A DNA stretch of 64,000 bases from JAOUEA01 sp038249195 (GTDB lineage: Bacteria; Actinomycetota; UBA4738; HRBIN12): the NCBI GenBank assembly GCA_038249195.1, contig JBBRWM010000003.1, positions 269,965 to 333,964 of the forward strand. The letters are read 5' to 3'. The position numbers and the translations under genes were made by a program. Each line of letters begins with the position of its first letter. Within the stretch, counting starts at the first letter, position 1. The notes beneath the pieces were generated by a model. It searched no databases. It was not told the DNA's origin and saw only the letters and a list, made by a program, of their open reading frames with translations. This document shows positions 1 through 8,199 of the stretch, piece by piece.

Positions 1-194
1 GCGTGCTCGAGGCGCTTGATCTGCGCCGCGTGGCCCTCCAAGACGCCGCGCAGGGCCTCGTCCATGTGGATCGGACCGGTCGACGGCCGGGTGCGGCGAC
101 GACCGCCGCCGATGATGGCGAAGGCGATGGCGAGCACCGACAACCCGATCGCGATGAGGACCAGGAGCGATTGCGTCGATGCGGAGAACGTCAT
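1..194 (-). CDS. Partial membrane-anchored protein, DUF4446-like
   Basis: The gene reads on the minus strand from an ATG at 194 and runs off the left edge, leaving about 64 codons. The visible part has a short N-terminus, one hydrophobic segment at about residues 9-28, a basic stretch (GGRRRTRP) and the start of a helical region (DEALRGVLEGHAAQIKRLE). This resembles DUF4446 proteins, which have one N-terminal membrane helix followed by a coiled or helical part. The function is unknown. The family call is tentative because most of the protein lies outside the window. A purine-rich AAAGGA stretch lies upstream of the start. Confidence 0.55.
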   Translation of the reverse strand, partial: MTFSASTQSLLVLIAIGLSVLAIAFAIIGGGRRRTRPSTGPIHMDEALRGVLEGHAAQIKRLEH

Positions 195-231
195 GGAGGT
201 CCTTTGCGTGGATCCCGAGCCGAGGAGGCCG

Positions 232-271
232 AACCTACCGGAAACCCGAGCTCCCGGGGGACCGAAGTATA
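232..271 (-). promoter_or_regulatory. Possible promoter(s) for the leftmost gene
   Basis: On the minus strand TATACT (266-271) and TAGGTT (232-237) fit actinobacterial -10 hexamers in the gap upstream of the partial gene. TTCGGC lies about 17 bases upstream of TATACT as a weak -35. This is inferred from sequence only. Confidence 0.3.
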
Positions 272-314
272 CGCCGACCCCTTTCCGCGCCGAACGGGGA
301 CGCGGCCCGTGCGA

Positions 315-1238
315 TCAGTTCACATCCCGTATCCGGAAGAACACCAGCGCGATGACCACCAGGGCGGACGCGTACAAGCCCACCGTGGTCACGCCGTGGA
401 CGAGCGTCACGACTCGGTCGCGCTCGAGGAACTGCGTGCGCCCGTCCACCACCGCGAGGACGTTCACGCTCAGGAGCCAGGGTGCGAGCCTCGGCACGAG
501 TCCACGGAGCAGGCTCTCGACCAACGCCAGGTATACGAAGATGACCCCGAGCGAGGCGGCCGTGCTGCGCCCGAGCGACGAGATCGCGACCCCGATGCTC
601 GATGCCACCGCGGCGGCGGCCGCGATGCGCAGGACCACCTGAGCCGCGTCGCTCAAGAAGCCGGGCGGTGTCGACGCGTCGCCCCGCAGGGCGGACCCGG
701 CCAGCAACGCGAGGGACAGGGCTACCTGCAAGAGCACCGCCAGGACGAAGATCACGGCCATGACGATGGCCACGCGGAGGAGGAGCACGCGGACGCGCCG
801 CGGCTCCCACGCAAGCAGGGTCGCCATGGTCCCGCTCTGCCAGTCGGCACCCACGCTCGAGGCGCCGATCACGACCCCGAGGACGATCAACAGAAACGAT
901 GTCGCCTTCAACATGTCCCCGAGGTCGGATACCTGCAGCACCGTCCCGCCGCTGTAGACATGGAAGTCGGTCCTGTTCACCGTCCGCGCGCACCAGGTCT
1001 CGAGGGTCTCCCCCGATGGGAGCCGAGCCTCGTTCACGAACTTCCCCTTGAGACAGGCGTGCAGTGAGCGGGAGAACTCCCGATCCGACTGGGCGACCTC
1101 GGCGGCCGTCGGCTTGTGCGACCGCGCCGCCCCGATCCCCACACCGATGAAAGAGATCGCGAGCGCGAGGAAGGCGAGGATCCACACGAGGCGACGCGAC
1201 CGCATGCGCAGCAGTTCGGATCGCACGAGTCCGATCAT
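315..1238 (-). CDS. ABC-2 type exporter permease subunit
   Basis: This 307-residue integral membrane protein has about six hydrophobic segments: residues 18-37, 112-130, 150-180, 200-220, 228-245 and 275-300. A large soluble loop (about 40-108) follows the first helix. The stretch DWQSGTMATLLAWEPRR at 132-148 is typical of ABC-2 permeases, where a conserved loop precedes the third helix. Its ATG overlaps the stop of the upstream ATPase gene by 4 bases, so the two subunits are translationally coupled and probably form one transporter. The substrate cannot be read from sequence. Similar pairs export antibiotics, lipids or small molecules. Confidence 0.85.
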   Translation of the reverse strand: MIGLVRSELLRMRSRRLVWILAFLALAISFIGVGIGAARSHKPTAAEVAQSDREFSRSLHACLKGKFVNEARLPSGETLETWCARTVNRTDFHVYSGGTVLQVSDLGDMLKATSFLLIVLGVVIGASSVGADWQSGTMATLLAWEPRRVRVLLLRVAIVMAVIFVLAVLLQVALSLALLAGSALRGDASTPPGFLSDAAQVVLRIAAAAAVASSIGVAISSLGRSTAASLGVIFVYLALVESLLRGLVPRLAPWLLSVNVLAVVDGRTQFLERDRVVTLVHGVTTVGLYASALVVIALVFFRIRDVN

Positions 1239-2143
1239 TTCGGCTGCTGATGGTCTCGCGTGAGCTCTAAGAACACGGTTTCGAGATCCACCTCGTCGGG
1301 GCGGAGCTCAGAGAGGAAGAGGCCTCGTTGGGCGAGCAATCGCGTCACGTTCTCGGCCTCCGCCGGACGGATCGGCACGCGCAGCACGTCCCCGTCCACG
1401 CTGGCCTCGACGCCGCCGGCCGCGAGCGCCTGGCGGCCCGCCTCCAGGTCACGGAGGCGCACGCGGACGCCCTCGCCGCCTCGGCCCGCGAGCACCTCGC
1501 CGACGGGACCCGCCTTGACGAGCCGGCCGTGCGCCAGGATCGCGACGCGATCGGCCGTCTGCTGGATCTCCGAGAGGATGTGGCTCGACACGAACACCGT
1601 GCGACCCTCGGCGCCCAGGCGCCTGACCAGTTCGCGCACCTCGACGATGCCGGCGGGGTCCAGCCCGTTCGCCGGCTCATCGAGGATCAGGACCGCGGGG
1701 TCCTTCAACAAGGCGGCCGCGATGCCCAACCGCTGTTTCATGCCCAGCGAGTACGTCTTGACGAAGTCGTCGCCCCGTTCCGCTAGCCCGACGCGCTCCA
1801 ACGCCTCGTCGACGACCCTGGGGCCGATCCCGTCGATCCTTCCGAGGATGCGCAGGTTCCGCCGGCCCGAGAACCGCGGGAACATCGAGGGCGTCTCGAC
1901 GATGGCGCCGACGTCGCGGATCACCCGTGGGAGGGACCGGGGGAGGTCGGCCGCCAGCATCCGCATGCGCCCGGCACTCGGGGTGACGAGGCCGAGCAGG
2001 CACCTGATCGTGGTCGTCTTCCCGGCGCCGTTGGGTCCGAGGAAGCCGAACACGCCGCCCTCGGGGACCGACAGATCCAACCCATCAACGGCCGCGGTCG
2101 TGCCGCGGCGCAGCCTTCGGTACTCCTTGCGGAGCCCCTCCAC
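1235..2143 (-). CDS. ABC transporter ATP-binding subunit
   Basis: This is a cytoplasmic ATPase partner of the ABC-2 permease. Walker A is GPNGAGKT at residues 36-43, the signature is YSLGMKQR at 131-138, Walker B is VLILDEP at 151-157, and the switch His is at 188. These are hallmarks of DrrA/NatA-type exporters. The length (302 residues) includes the C-terminal extension usual for this class. The GTG at 2143 is used here, but the reading frame is open upstream to a CTG at 2161. That would add SNVIEV, a common N-terminus in this family, so the true start may lie slightly upstream. Confidence 0.88.
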   Translation of the reverse strand: MEGLRKEYRRLRRGTTAAVDGLDLSVPEGGVFGFLGPNGAGKTTTIRCLLGLVTPSAGRMRMLAADLPRSLPRVIRDVGAIVETPSMFPRFSGRRNLRILGRIDGIGPRVVDEALERVGLAERGDDFVKTYSLGMKQRLGIAAALLKDPAVLILDEPANGLDPAGIVEVRELVRRLGAEGRTVFVSSHILSEIQQTADRVAILAHGRLVKAGPVGEVLAGRGGEGVRVRLRDLEAGRQALAAGGVEASVDGDVLRVPIRPAEAENVTRLLAQRGLFLSELRPDEVDLETVFLELTRDHQQPK

Positions 2144-2205
2144 CTCGATGACGTTGCTCAGGCCAGCCTCACGCGGGCGACCTTACTCCGGTCCGGAAGC
2201 GCGCC

Positions 2206-2211
2206 GATACG
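2206..2211 (+). promoter_or_regulatory. -10-like hexamer for a probably leaderless gene
   Basis: GATACG ends only 6 bases before the ATG at 2218, so transcription would begin at or next to the start codon. This matches a spacing seen repeatedly in the window. Confidence 0.35.
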
Positions 2212-2217
2212 CTCCGC

Positions 2218-2889
2218 ATGGATCTCGTGTCGTCCAACCCAGTCCCCATACCGGAGGACGTCCAGCGCCGGCTCAACGTGTGGAAGGGCATCGGGGCGCT
2301 CGTCCTCGTGGGCATCTGGGGTTACTTCGGGTTCATCCGTAACGCCGAGGTGCCGGTGCTGATGTTCCTGGACATCGCCGTGCACGAGGTTGGGCACAAG
2401 GTGTTCTCCCCGTTCGGGGAGACCACGATGCTGATGATGGGCTCGGGTTCGCAGATGCTCTTCCCGCTCGTTCTCGGCCTGGTGTTCGGGCTGTGGAAGC
2501 GCGACCTCATCGCGTGGGGCATCTGCTGGGCGTGGTCGGCGAGCGCGTTCGCGGATTCAGCCCGCTACATGGCCGACGCCACGCAGGGTCAGCTGGCGCT
2601 CCTGGGCGCAGGCCCCGACGCGCTGGGCGACTGGGAGCGGATCTTCGGGCCCGAACACTGGGACAAGCTCTACCTCGCCGACCGATGGACGCACAACGTC
2701 CGCACATGGGGCGTGCTGATCTGGTGCTCGGCCCTGGGGCTCACGCTGGCGGGCATCGTCTGGAACGCGAAGAAGTTGCGGGATGCCGATGGTCGGTCGG
2801 CCCACCGGCGCCGGGCCGGGCATCCCGCGCCGACCGGCCGGCCGTCGGCGCCGCTCGCCCCGGTCACTCCCGAGGAGATGTGGCGGTGA
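2218..2889 (+). CDS. Membrane protein with HEVGH metalloprotease-like motif
   Basis: This 223-residue protein is not assigned to a named family. Hydrophobic segments lie at about residues 25-40, 46-60, 77-92, 97-112 and 163-182. The second segment carries HEVGH (56-60), which fits the HExxH zinc motif of intramembrane and membrane metalloproteases (M50-like). An FSPFG motif follows. The C-terminus (from about 190) is basic and proline-rich. A clear third metal ligand is not evident, although an Asp-rich stretch (FADSARYMAD, 111-120) could supply one. The gene diverges from the ABC operon and precedes a Ser/Thr kinase. A protease role is inference only. Confidence 0.65.
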   Translation: MDLVSSNPVPIPEDVQRRLNVWKGIGALVLVGIWGYFGFIRNAEVPVLMFLDIAVHEVGHKVFSPFGETTMLMMGSGSQMLFPLVLGLVFGLWKRDLIAWGICWAWSASAFADSARYMADATQGQLALLGAGPDALGDWERIFGPEHWDKLYLADRWTHNVRTWGVLIWCSALGLTLAGIVWNAKKLRDADGRSAHRRRAGHPAPTGRPSAPLAPVTPEEMWR

Positions 2890-2950
2890 GGTGACGGGCC
2901 GGCGGCGAGGGTCCCCGCGAGGTGAGCGTCCCCGGTACCATCGAGCGGCC

Positions 2951-4354
2951 ATGGATCAGCGCGTTCAACGTCCGTCGTCCCCACTCGGCAGCCAGCTCGC
3001 CGCCCGCTATGAGATCCGCGCCCTGATCGGCCGCGGGGGGATGGGCGAGGTCTACGAGGCCGTCGACAAGGAGCTCGACCGCACGGTTGCCGTGAAGGTG
3101 CTGCGTCCCGAGCTCGCGGCCGACCGGAGATTCCTTAGCCGGTTCCGGCGCGAGGCCAGGACCGCGGCGCGCCTGTCCCATCCGGGAATCGTGGCCGTCC
3201 ACGACATCGGGGAAGGCGCGGGCGGGACCTTCATCGTGATGGAGTTCGTCGCCGGCCGAACCCTCGGCCAGAGCGTCGGCGACGACGAACGGATGGATCC
3301 CGCCCGCGCTGCTCGGATCGGGGCCGAGGTGGCCGACGCGCTCGCGCATGCGCACGAGCGAGGGATCGTCCATCGGGACATCGCGCCTGGCAACATCATG
3401 ATCACGGCCGGCGGCACGGTGAAGGTGCTCGATTTCGGTATCGCTCGCGCGGCCCTCGGATCCGCTCGCTCAGGTTCGCCGTCTGCCCGCGGGACCGCGG
3501 CTTACGTTGCACCCGAGCAGGCCCGGGGCGACGCATCGGATCAGCGCGCCGACGTCTACGCGCTCGGGGCGGTGTTGTACGAGTTGCTCGTGGGATCCCC
3601 GCCGTTCGAGGCCCACACCACCGAGCCGCCCGCGGGCGCCCACCCGACGGCGCCCGTCCCCATCCGGTCGCGGCGTCCCGACGTGCCGGTCGCCCTCGAC
3701 GACGTGATCGCGCGGTGCCTCGGGCAAGACCCGGCCGAGCGCTACGAGCGGGCCGAAGAGCTCGCGCGGGCGCTGCGGGATGCCGCACCCAGGGGAACGG
3801 TCCTCACGCAGCCGGCAGCGGTGGTTCGGCGTCCACGTCCCACCCCCACCGCGCCGATCGTGCGACCAACGACCCCGGTGCTCCCGCCCATCGCGACGCG
3901 TCCTGCCCGGTTGCGGGCGGGACGCCCGAGCCGGCTGCTCGTGTGGGCGTCCGCCACCCTGGCCCTGTTCGGCGCGGCGTGGGTGGCCGTGCCCGCCATC
4001 ACCGGCATGTCCTCGGGGACGATCCGGCCGCACGTGCGCGCCCCCAGACCGGTCCCGGCGCCCTCCGGGCTGGCGGCCACCACCTCGTGCGACGGCCTCT
4101 TCTCCACCCGCACCGACCTCGCGTGGACCCCCGGCGGCCCCTCCAAGGGGTATGAGATCTGGCGCGAGGAGCCGGGGATGAAGGCCTACCGGCTCGTGAC
4201 GCGGATCTCCGATCCACGGATCACCTCGTTCACGGATGTCGGGCTGGGCGTCGACCTGACGTATCGCTATGTCGTGCGCGCGGTCTCGGGGGCGCGGGTG
4301 AGTCAGCCGAGCCTCGCGGCCGAAGCTCCGACCCCGCTCCTCTGTCTGGCCTGA
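2951..4354 (+). CDS. Ser/Thr protein kinase with TM segment and FnIII-like tail
   Basis: This is a 467-residue Hanks-type kinase. The Gly-rich loop is GRGGMGE (27-33), the ATP-binding Lys is K49, DFG is at 161-163 and an APEQ segment at 187-190. The catalytic loop reads HRDIAPGN (141-148), with Ala where Ser/Thr kinases almost always have Lys. One membrane helix at about 318-338 separates the kinase from an extracytoplasmic domain of about 100 residues. Its YEIWREE...YRYVVRAVSG pattern resembles a fibronectin type III fold. The ATG at 2951 was chosen because the kinase domain begins there and TACCAT (2936-2941) sits 9 bases upstream, suggesting a leaderless mRNA. The substrate is unknown. Confidence 0.85.
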   Translation: MDQRVQRPSSPLGSQLAARYEIRALIGRGGMGEVYEAVDKELDRTVAVKVLRPELAADRRFLSRFRREARTAARLSHPGIVAVHDIGEGAGGTFIVMEFVAGRTLGQSVGDDERMDPARAARIGAEVADALAHAHERGIVHRDIAPGNIMITAGGTVKVLDFGIARAALGSARSGSPSARGTAAYVAPEQARGDASDQRADVYALGAVLYELLVGSPPFEAHTTEPPAGAHPTAPVPIRSRRPDVPVALDDVIARCLGQDPAERYERAEELARALRDAAPRGTVLTQPAAVVRRPRPTPTAPIVRPTTPVLPPIATRPARLRAGRPSRLLVWASATLALFGAAWVAVPAITGMSSGTIRPHVRAPRPVPAPSGLAATTSCDGLFSTRTDLAWTPGGPSKGYEIWREEPGMKAYRLVTRISDPRITSFTDVGLGVDLTYRYVVRAVSGARVSQPSLAAEAPTPLLCLA

Positions 4355-4414
4355 GACCTGCGCGGTCCCAGCCCAACGTATCCCGCGTTCGCTGGTAGCC
4401 TCGCTCCTATGCGA

Positions 4415-4431
4415 TACGCAGCCGTTGCGTA
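4415..4431. promoter_or_regulatory. Candidate operator: perfect inverted repeat
   Basis: The arms TACGCA and TGCGTA form a perfect 6-base inverted repeat around a 5-base spacer. It lies 33 bases before the MFS transporter start, where the co-transcribed TetR regulator would be expected to bind. The site is inferred from symmetry and context. Confidence 0.5.
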
Positions 4432-4464
4432 ACTAGGCCGAGCGGACCCGAGAGGGGAACATCG

Positions 4465-6027
4465 ATGCAAACGGAACTGTACGCCAAGCGGTGGTGGGCC
4501 CTAGGGGCGCTGTGCCTGAGCCTCGTCATCATCGGGATGGACAACACGATCCTCAACGTCGCCCTGCCCACGGTGGCCCGGGACCTGGGGGCGAGCGCGA
4601 GCCAGCTGCAGTGGATGGTCGATTCCTACGTGCTCGTGTTCGCGGGGCTCTTGCTGACCATGGGAGCGCTTGGCGATCGGTTCGGTCGCAAGCGCGCGCT
4701 GAACGTCGGCCTCACCATCTTCGGGATCGGCTCGGTCGCGTCCGCGTTCTCGGGCTCGGCCAACACCCTTATCGGCACGCGGGCGCTGATGGGCGTCGGC
4801 GGCGCGCTGATCATGCCGGCGACCCTGTCCATCATCACCAACATCTTCCCCCCCAAGGAGCGCGGCCGAGCGATCGGGATCTGGGCTGGCGTGTCGGGCC
4901 TCGGGATCATCCTCGGCCCGCTCGCCGGTGGCTGGCTCCTGGAGCACTTCTGGTGGGGTTCGGTCTTCCTCGTCAACGTTCCCATCGTCATCACCGCCCT
5001 CTTGTACGGCTGGCGTGTGGTGCCCGAATCGCGCGACCCTGCGGCCACACCGCTCGATCCCGTGGGTGCGACCCTGTCCATCGGGGGTCTGGTCGCATTG
5101 GTCTACGGGATCATCGAGGCGCCCGCGCACGGCTGGACGTCCGCCGCCACGCTTAGCGCGATCGGGATCGCCGTGGTGCTCCTGGCGCTCTTCATCTGGT
5201 GGGAGCTGCGCACCGAGCACCCCATGCTGCAGATCCAGTTCTTCGAGAACCCCCGGTTCAGCGCGGCGAGCGCCAGCATCACGCTGGTCTTCTTCGCGCT
5301 GTTCGGCACGATCTTCCTCAACACGCAGTACCTGCAGTTCGTGCTGGGTTACACGCCGCTCGAAGCGGGGGTGCGCGTGATGCCGGTGGCCACCTTGATC
5401 GTCGCGGCGCCCCTCAGCGCGCGGCTCGCCGAACGCTTCGGCACGAAGATGATGGTGGCGCTCGGCCTCGTGGTCGTCGCGGCCGCGCTCGGCCTGCTGT
5501 CGACCGTGACCGCGACCTCGGGCTACGTCCTGATCGCCAGCTCGCTCGCCATCCTGGGCGCCGGCATGGGATTCACCATGACCCCGGCCACCGAGTCGAT
5601 CATGGGCTCGCTGCCGCTGGCGAAGGCGGGGGTGGGCTCGGCGATGAACGACACCACCCGCCAGGTGGGTGGGGCGTTGGGCGTCGCGGTGCTCGGCAGC
5701 GTCCTGTCCTCGTCCTACGCCTCGGCCATGGCGCCCGCGATCGGCGGGCTGCCCGCCCCCGCCGCCGGCGCGGCCGGCGACTCGATCGGGGGGGCCTTAG
5801 CCGTGGCCGGCCAGGCGGGGGGAAGCCCTGGGGCCGCGCTGCTGCAGTCGGCGAAGGTCGCCTTTTCGAACGGGATGGGCACCGCGCTCGTCGTGGCGGC
5901 GGTCGTGGCGTTCGCCGGCGCGATCATCGCGCTCTTCTTCCTGCCCGCGCGCGCCCGCGACCCGATCGTGCTGGAGGCTGAGCAGGACGAGCCGCCCGCC
6001 GACCGCGTCGCGGAGGTGGCGCTCTGA
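4465..6027 (+). CDS. MFS drug exporter, DHA2 (EmrB/QacA) family
   Basis: This 520-residue proton-coupled exporter has about 14 hydrophobic segments. The DHA2 motif DNTILNVALP lies at residues 26-35, and the MFS motif A region GALGDRFGRKRA follows at 67-78. The long final loop, rich in Gly and Ala, before the last helix is common in this family. The RBS is AGAGGGG upstream of ATG. It overlaps the following TetR gene by one base (TGATG), so regulator and exporter are co-transcribed. This is the usual arrangement for self-regulated efflux of toxic or cationic compounds. The actual substrate is unknown. Confidence 0.9.
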   Translation: MQTELYAKRWWALGALCLSLVIIGMDNTILNVALPTVARDLGASASQLQWMVDSYVLVFAGLLLTMGALGDRFGRKRALNVGLTIFGIGSVASAFSGSANTLIGTRALMGVGGALIMPATLSIITNIFPPKERGRAIGIWAGVSGLGIILGPLAGGWLLEHFWWGSVFLVNVPIVITALLYGWRVVPESRDPAATPLDPVGATLSIGGLVALVYGIIEAPAHGWTSAATLSAIGIAVVLLALFIWWELRTEHPMLQIQFFENPRFSAASASITLVFFALFGTIFLNTQYLQFVLGYTPLEAGVRVMPVATLIVAAPLSARLAERFGTKMMVALGLVVVAAALGLLSTVTATSGYVLIASSLAILGAGMGFTMTPATESIMGSLPLAKAGVGSAMNDTTRQVGGALGVAVLGSVLSSSYASAMAPAIGGLPAPAAGAAGDSIGGALAVAGQAGGSPGAALLQSAKVAFSNGMGTALVVAAVVAFAGAIIALFFLPARARDPIVLEAEQDEPPADRVAEVAL

Positions 6028-6644
6028 TGCCTGCGCCGGTGACGGCGCCGCCGCGCGCTCCCGGACGGCCTCGCAGCGCCCGCGCCGAACAGGCCATCCA
6101 GGAGGCAGCCATCGATCTGTTCGTGGAGCAGGGGTTCGACGCCATGAGCATGGAAGGGGTGGCCGCAAGGGCGGGCGTGGGCAAGACCACGATCTACCGA
6201 CGCTGGGACTCGAAGGAGGACCTCGTCATGGATGCCGTTGGGGTATGCCAACTCAACACCGTCGTGGATCCCGACACGGGCTCGCTGCGGGAGGATCTGG
6301 TCCGCGTCCTCACGGCCTTCCAACAGACCGTACGAAACACGCCACTTGGCCACGTGTTCCCGCGCATGGTGGCCGAGGTTGCCCAAGGATCGGACCTCGG
6401 TCGCCTCTACGCCAGCCGCATGATCGAACCCCGCAGGCGGATGTTGCTGTCGATCGTGCAGCGCGGCGTGGGGCGCGGCGAGCTACCTCTCGGCGCGGAT
6501 ATGGAGCTCAGCCTCGAGCTCATCATGGGACCCGTGATCCTGCGCCGCCTGTTCGGCAACGCGCCCGCCCGCGGGAACATCGCAAGGTGTGGACGTCACG
6601 TCGACGTGGTTCTCGCCGGTCTTCGTGACCTGGGGGGCCGCTAG
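6027..6644 (+). CDS. TetR family transcriptional regulator
   Basis: This 205-residue regulator has an N-terminal HTH at about residues 43-62 (GVAARAGVGKTTIYRRW followed by DSKEDLV), the classic TetR pattern. The remaining ~140 residues form the variable ligand-binding and dimerisation domain. A basic proline-rich leader of about 18 residues precedes the first helix. The start overlaps the stop of the MFS gene by one base. It most likely represses the efflux operon through the inverted repeat at 4415-4431, with release by an exporter substrate. Operator binding and ligand are inferred. Confidence 0.88.
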   Translation: MPAPVTAPPRAPGRPRSARAEQAIQEAAIDLFVEQGFDAMSMEGVAARAGVGKTTIYRRWDSKEDLVMDAVGVCQLNTVVDPDTGSLREDLVRVLTAFQQTVRNTPLGHVFPRMVAEVAQGSDLGRLYASRMIEPRRRMLLSIVQRGVGRGELPLGADMELSLELIMGPVILRRLFGNAPARGNIARCGRHVDVVLAGLRDLGGR

Positions 6645-6663
6645 CACCGAGCGGGCCAGAGGC

Positions 6664-6903
6664 TCAGGCGGCGGGTTCGGACTCGACCCTGGCCTTCAGC
6701 AGGTTCATGCTCTTCTGCACCGCGCGTCTCACGAAGAGCGCGAAGATCGCCGAGCGCACCGCGTTCGGCTCGCCGGAGAGCCATTCGACCTCGTAGGGCT
6801 TCAGGGACCATTCGTGCTGGCGGCCGAGGTCGCCGACGAGCGGCCACACGCGCTCGGGCAACGCATCGATCGCGACGGTCCAGCTCCATGACGACTCTGC
6901 CAT
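6664..6903 (-). CDS. Short SRPBCC-like protein, probably internally deleted
   Basis: This 79-residue product starts like a SRPBCC/polyketide-cyclase family protein: a WSWTVAIDALPERVWPLVGD strand-helix start, then HEWSLKPYEVEWLSG. It jumps almost at once to RRAVQKSMNLLKARVE, which looks like the C-terminal helix of the same fold. A complete SRPBCC domain has about 140-150 residues, so the central sheet seems to be missing. The frame remains open across the junction, so the gene may be an in-frame deletion relic rather than a working protein. It converges on the TetR gene, 20 bases away. Confidence 0.5.
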   Translation of the reverse strand: MAESSWSWTVAIDALPERVWPLVGDLGRQHEWSLKPYEVEWLSGEPNAVRSAIFALFVRRAVQKSMNLLKARVESEPAA

Positions 6904-6951
6904 GTCGATCCCCCCGAGCGAGCAGAACGTCCCGGGCGCCTGCTCCTCGAT

Positions 6952-7509
6952 TCACCCGACCTGGCCCACGCCGCCGACTGTGAAGTCGGTGTACATGTTG
7001 AAGATCGTTTCGTGCGTCCCCCCTGAAGCAACGGGGGCATCGCAGAACAGCCTGTACGTCCCGTGCTTGAGGTGGATCTTCACAGTCACGGTGCCCGTCG
7101 CGCCGTTTGCGGTGTTCGGATCGTTGAGCGGGGTGATCTCCTGCTCGACACCACCCGAGTTCTGATCACACGGCGAATCGGACCGTGGACAGCTTCTCAG
7201 CTCGAAGTTGTGGTTCTTGCAGTTGTCCGTAACCGTCAGCCAGTACGTCCCGGGCCGAAGCGAGTCGACGGCCTTCCCGTCCTCGGCCAGGACAACCGTG
7301 AAGCCCGCGTTCACGGGCGGACCGCACTGGTGGTAATAGCTCGTCCCGCTTGCCGCCGAAGTGTCGAACCCGAATTCTCCGACCAGTGTGCGCCCCTGAG
7401 CCGATGCCGTTCCGACCGCGTATGCGGCGATGACGCCGATGGTCGCGAGCGCTGCGAGCAGAGCCGCCAGGTGAACCCTCGGCCTGGTAACCGCCATCCA
7501 CGCCCTCAT
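6952..7509 (-). CDS. Secreted cupredoxin-like protein
   Basis: This 185-residue exported protein has an N-terminal signal or anchor helix at about 11-37, ending in TASA. The remainder is beta-rich. It has a His in a CKNHNFEL segment (H100), then C156, H166 and M172 in a Cys-loop-His-Met order that resembles a type 1 copper site. The Cys-His spacing is wider than in plastocyanin. Additional cysteines (62, 97, 107, 114) could form disulfides. The ATG at 7509 is supported by GGAAGGAGG just upstream. It lies close to the Rrf2/NirK pair, so it may be an electron carrier for nitrite reduction. That role is inference. Confidence 0.6.
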   Translation of the reverse strand: MRAWMAVTRPRVHLAALLAALATIGVIAAYAVGTASAQGRTLVGEFGFDTSAASGTSYYHQCGPPVNAGFTVVLAEDGKAVDSLRPGTYWLTVTDNCKNHNFELRSCPRSDSPCDQNSGGVEQEITPLNDPNTANGATGTVTVKIHLKHGTYRLFCDAPVASGGTHETIFNMYTDFTVGGVGQVG

Positions 7510-7635
7510 GCTTGCCTCCTTCCAGAAGGCAGAAAGATGCCCCTTGACGCTACGGCCGGGGCAGCAGGAAGTCAAATCGTCTGGGGCGGTGTGACGCCCC
7601 TTCGCTCGTCGGATGCTCAGGCTGGTCGGCCGCCG

Positions 7636-8166
7636 CTACCCGCCATTGGTCGTCTTCAGATCCGCCGTGACGCCGATCGCGACTTCATCCTGTCGGCCCC
7701 CGAAGCGAAGGCGTGTGGTTTCTCGACGAGGTCGTGGGCGATCGCTGAGGGCTCGGTCCTCACGAGCGATCGCCTCGAGCGTTGCGCGCGCGAGCTCGGT
7801 CCGCACCGCGTCGGTCGCGGCCGACCAGGTCGGGTGGATGGCGCAGGCGTCGTCCCACCGACAAGGCCTGGAGGAGAGCGGGCACCGGGCGCTCTTGAGT
7901 TCGCCTTCGGCCGCCTCCACGACCTGCAGCATGGTGACCTGTGAGGGCGGCCGGGCGAGCCTGAAGCCGCCGCCGCGGCCGGCGCGCGAGGTGGCGATCC
8001 CCGCGCGCACCAGCATCCCCAGCACGTGCGGCGTGAAGGAGGGCGGCAGGTCCATGTCGGCGGCAACCGTGCCGATCGTGAGGTAGCCGTCCCCCCGATA
8101 CCCGCCCGCCAACGCGATGGCGGCGCGCACGGCGTAGTCGCCCGCCCGCGAGAGGGTCAGGTCCAT
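7636..8166 (-). CDS. Rrf2-family Fe-S regulator, NsrR-like
   Basis: This 176-residue protein has the Rrf2 winged helix at its N-terminus (LSRAGDYAVRAAIALA and a G-RGGGFRLARP wing at about 62-73). Three Cys follow at 95, 102 and 108 in the segment ARCPLSSRPCRWDDACAIHP. That Cys triad binds a [4Fe-4S] or [2Fe-2S] cluster in NsrR, IscR and RsrR. The gene is divergent from nirK with a 100-base shared region full of inverted repeats, so it probably senses nitric oxide and controls nirK. The last ~50 residues are basic and less typical. The sensing function is inferred from family and context. Confidence 0.85.
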   Translation of the reverse strand: MDLTLSRAGDYAVRAAIALAGGYRGDGYLTIGTVAADMDLPPSFTPHVLGMLVRAGIATSRAGRGGGFRLARPPSQVTMLQVVEAAEGELKSARCPLSSRPCRWDDACAIHPTWSAATDAVRTELARATLEAIAREDRALSDRPRPRRETTRLRFGGRQDEVAIGVTADLKTTNGG

Positions 8167-8190
8167 GGTCCCGAGTCTACTGGGACCATG
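8164..8190. promoter_or_regulatory. Inverted repeat over the Rrf2 start codon
   Basis: The perfect 9-base arms CATGGTCCC and GGGACCATG flank a 9-base spacer. The left arm includes the regulator's own start codon, so binding here would suit autorepression. This could also be a hairpin in the divergent transcript. Confidence 0.5.
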
Positions 8191-8199
8191 ATCCCTTCA

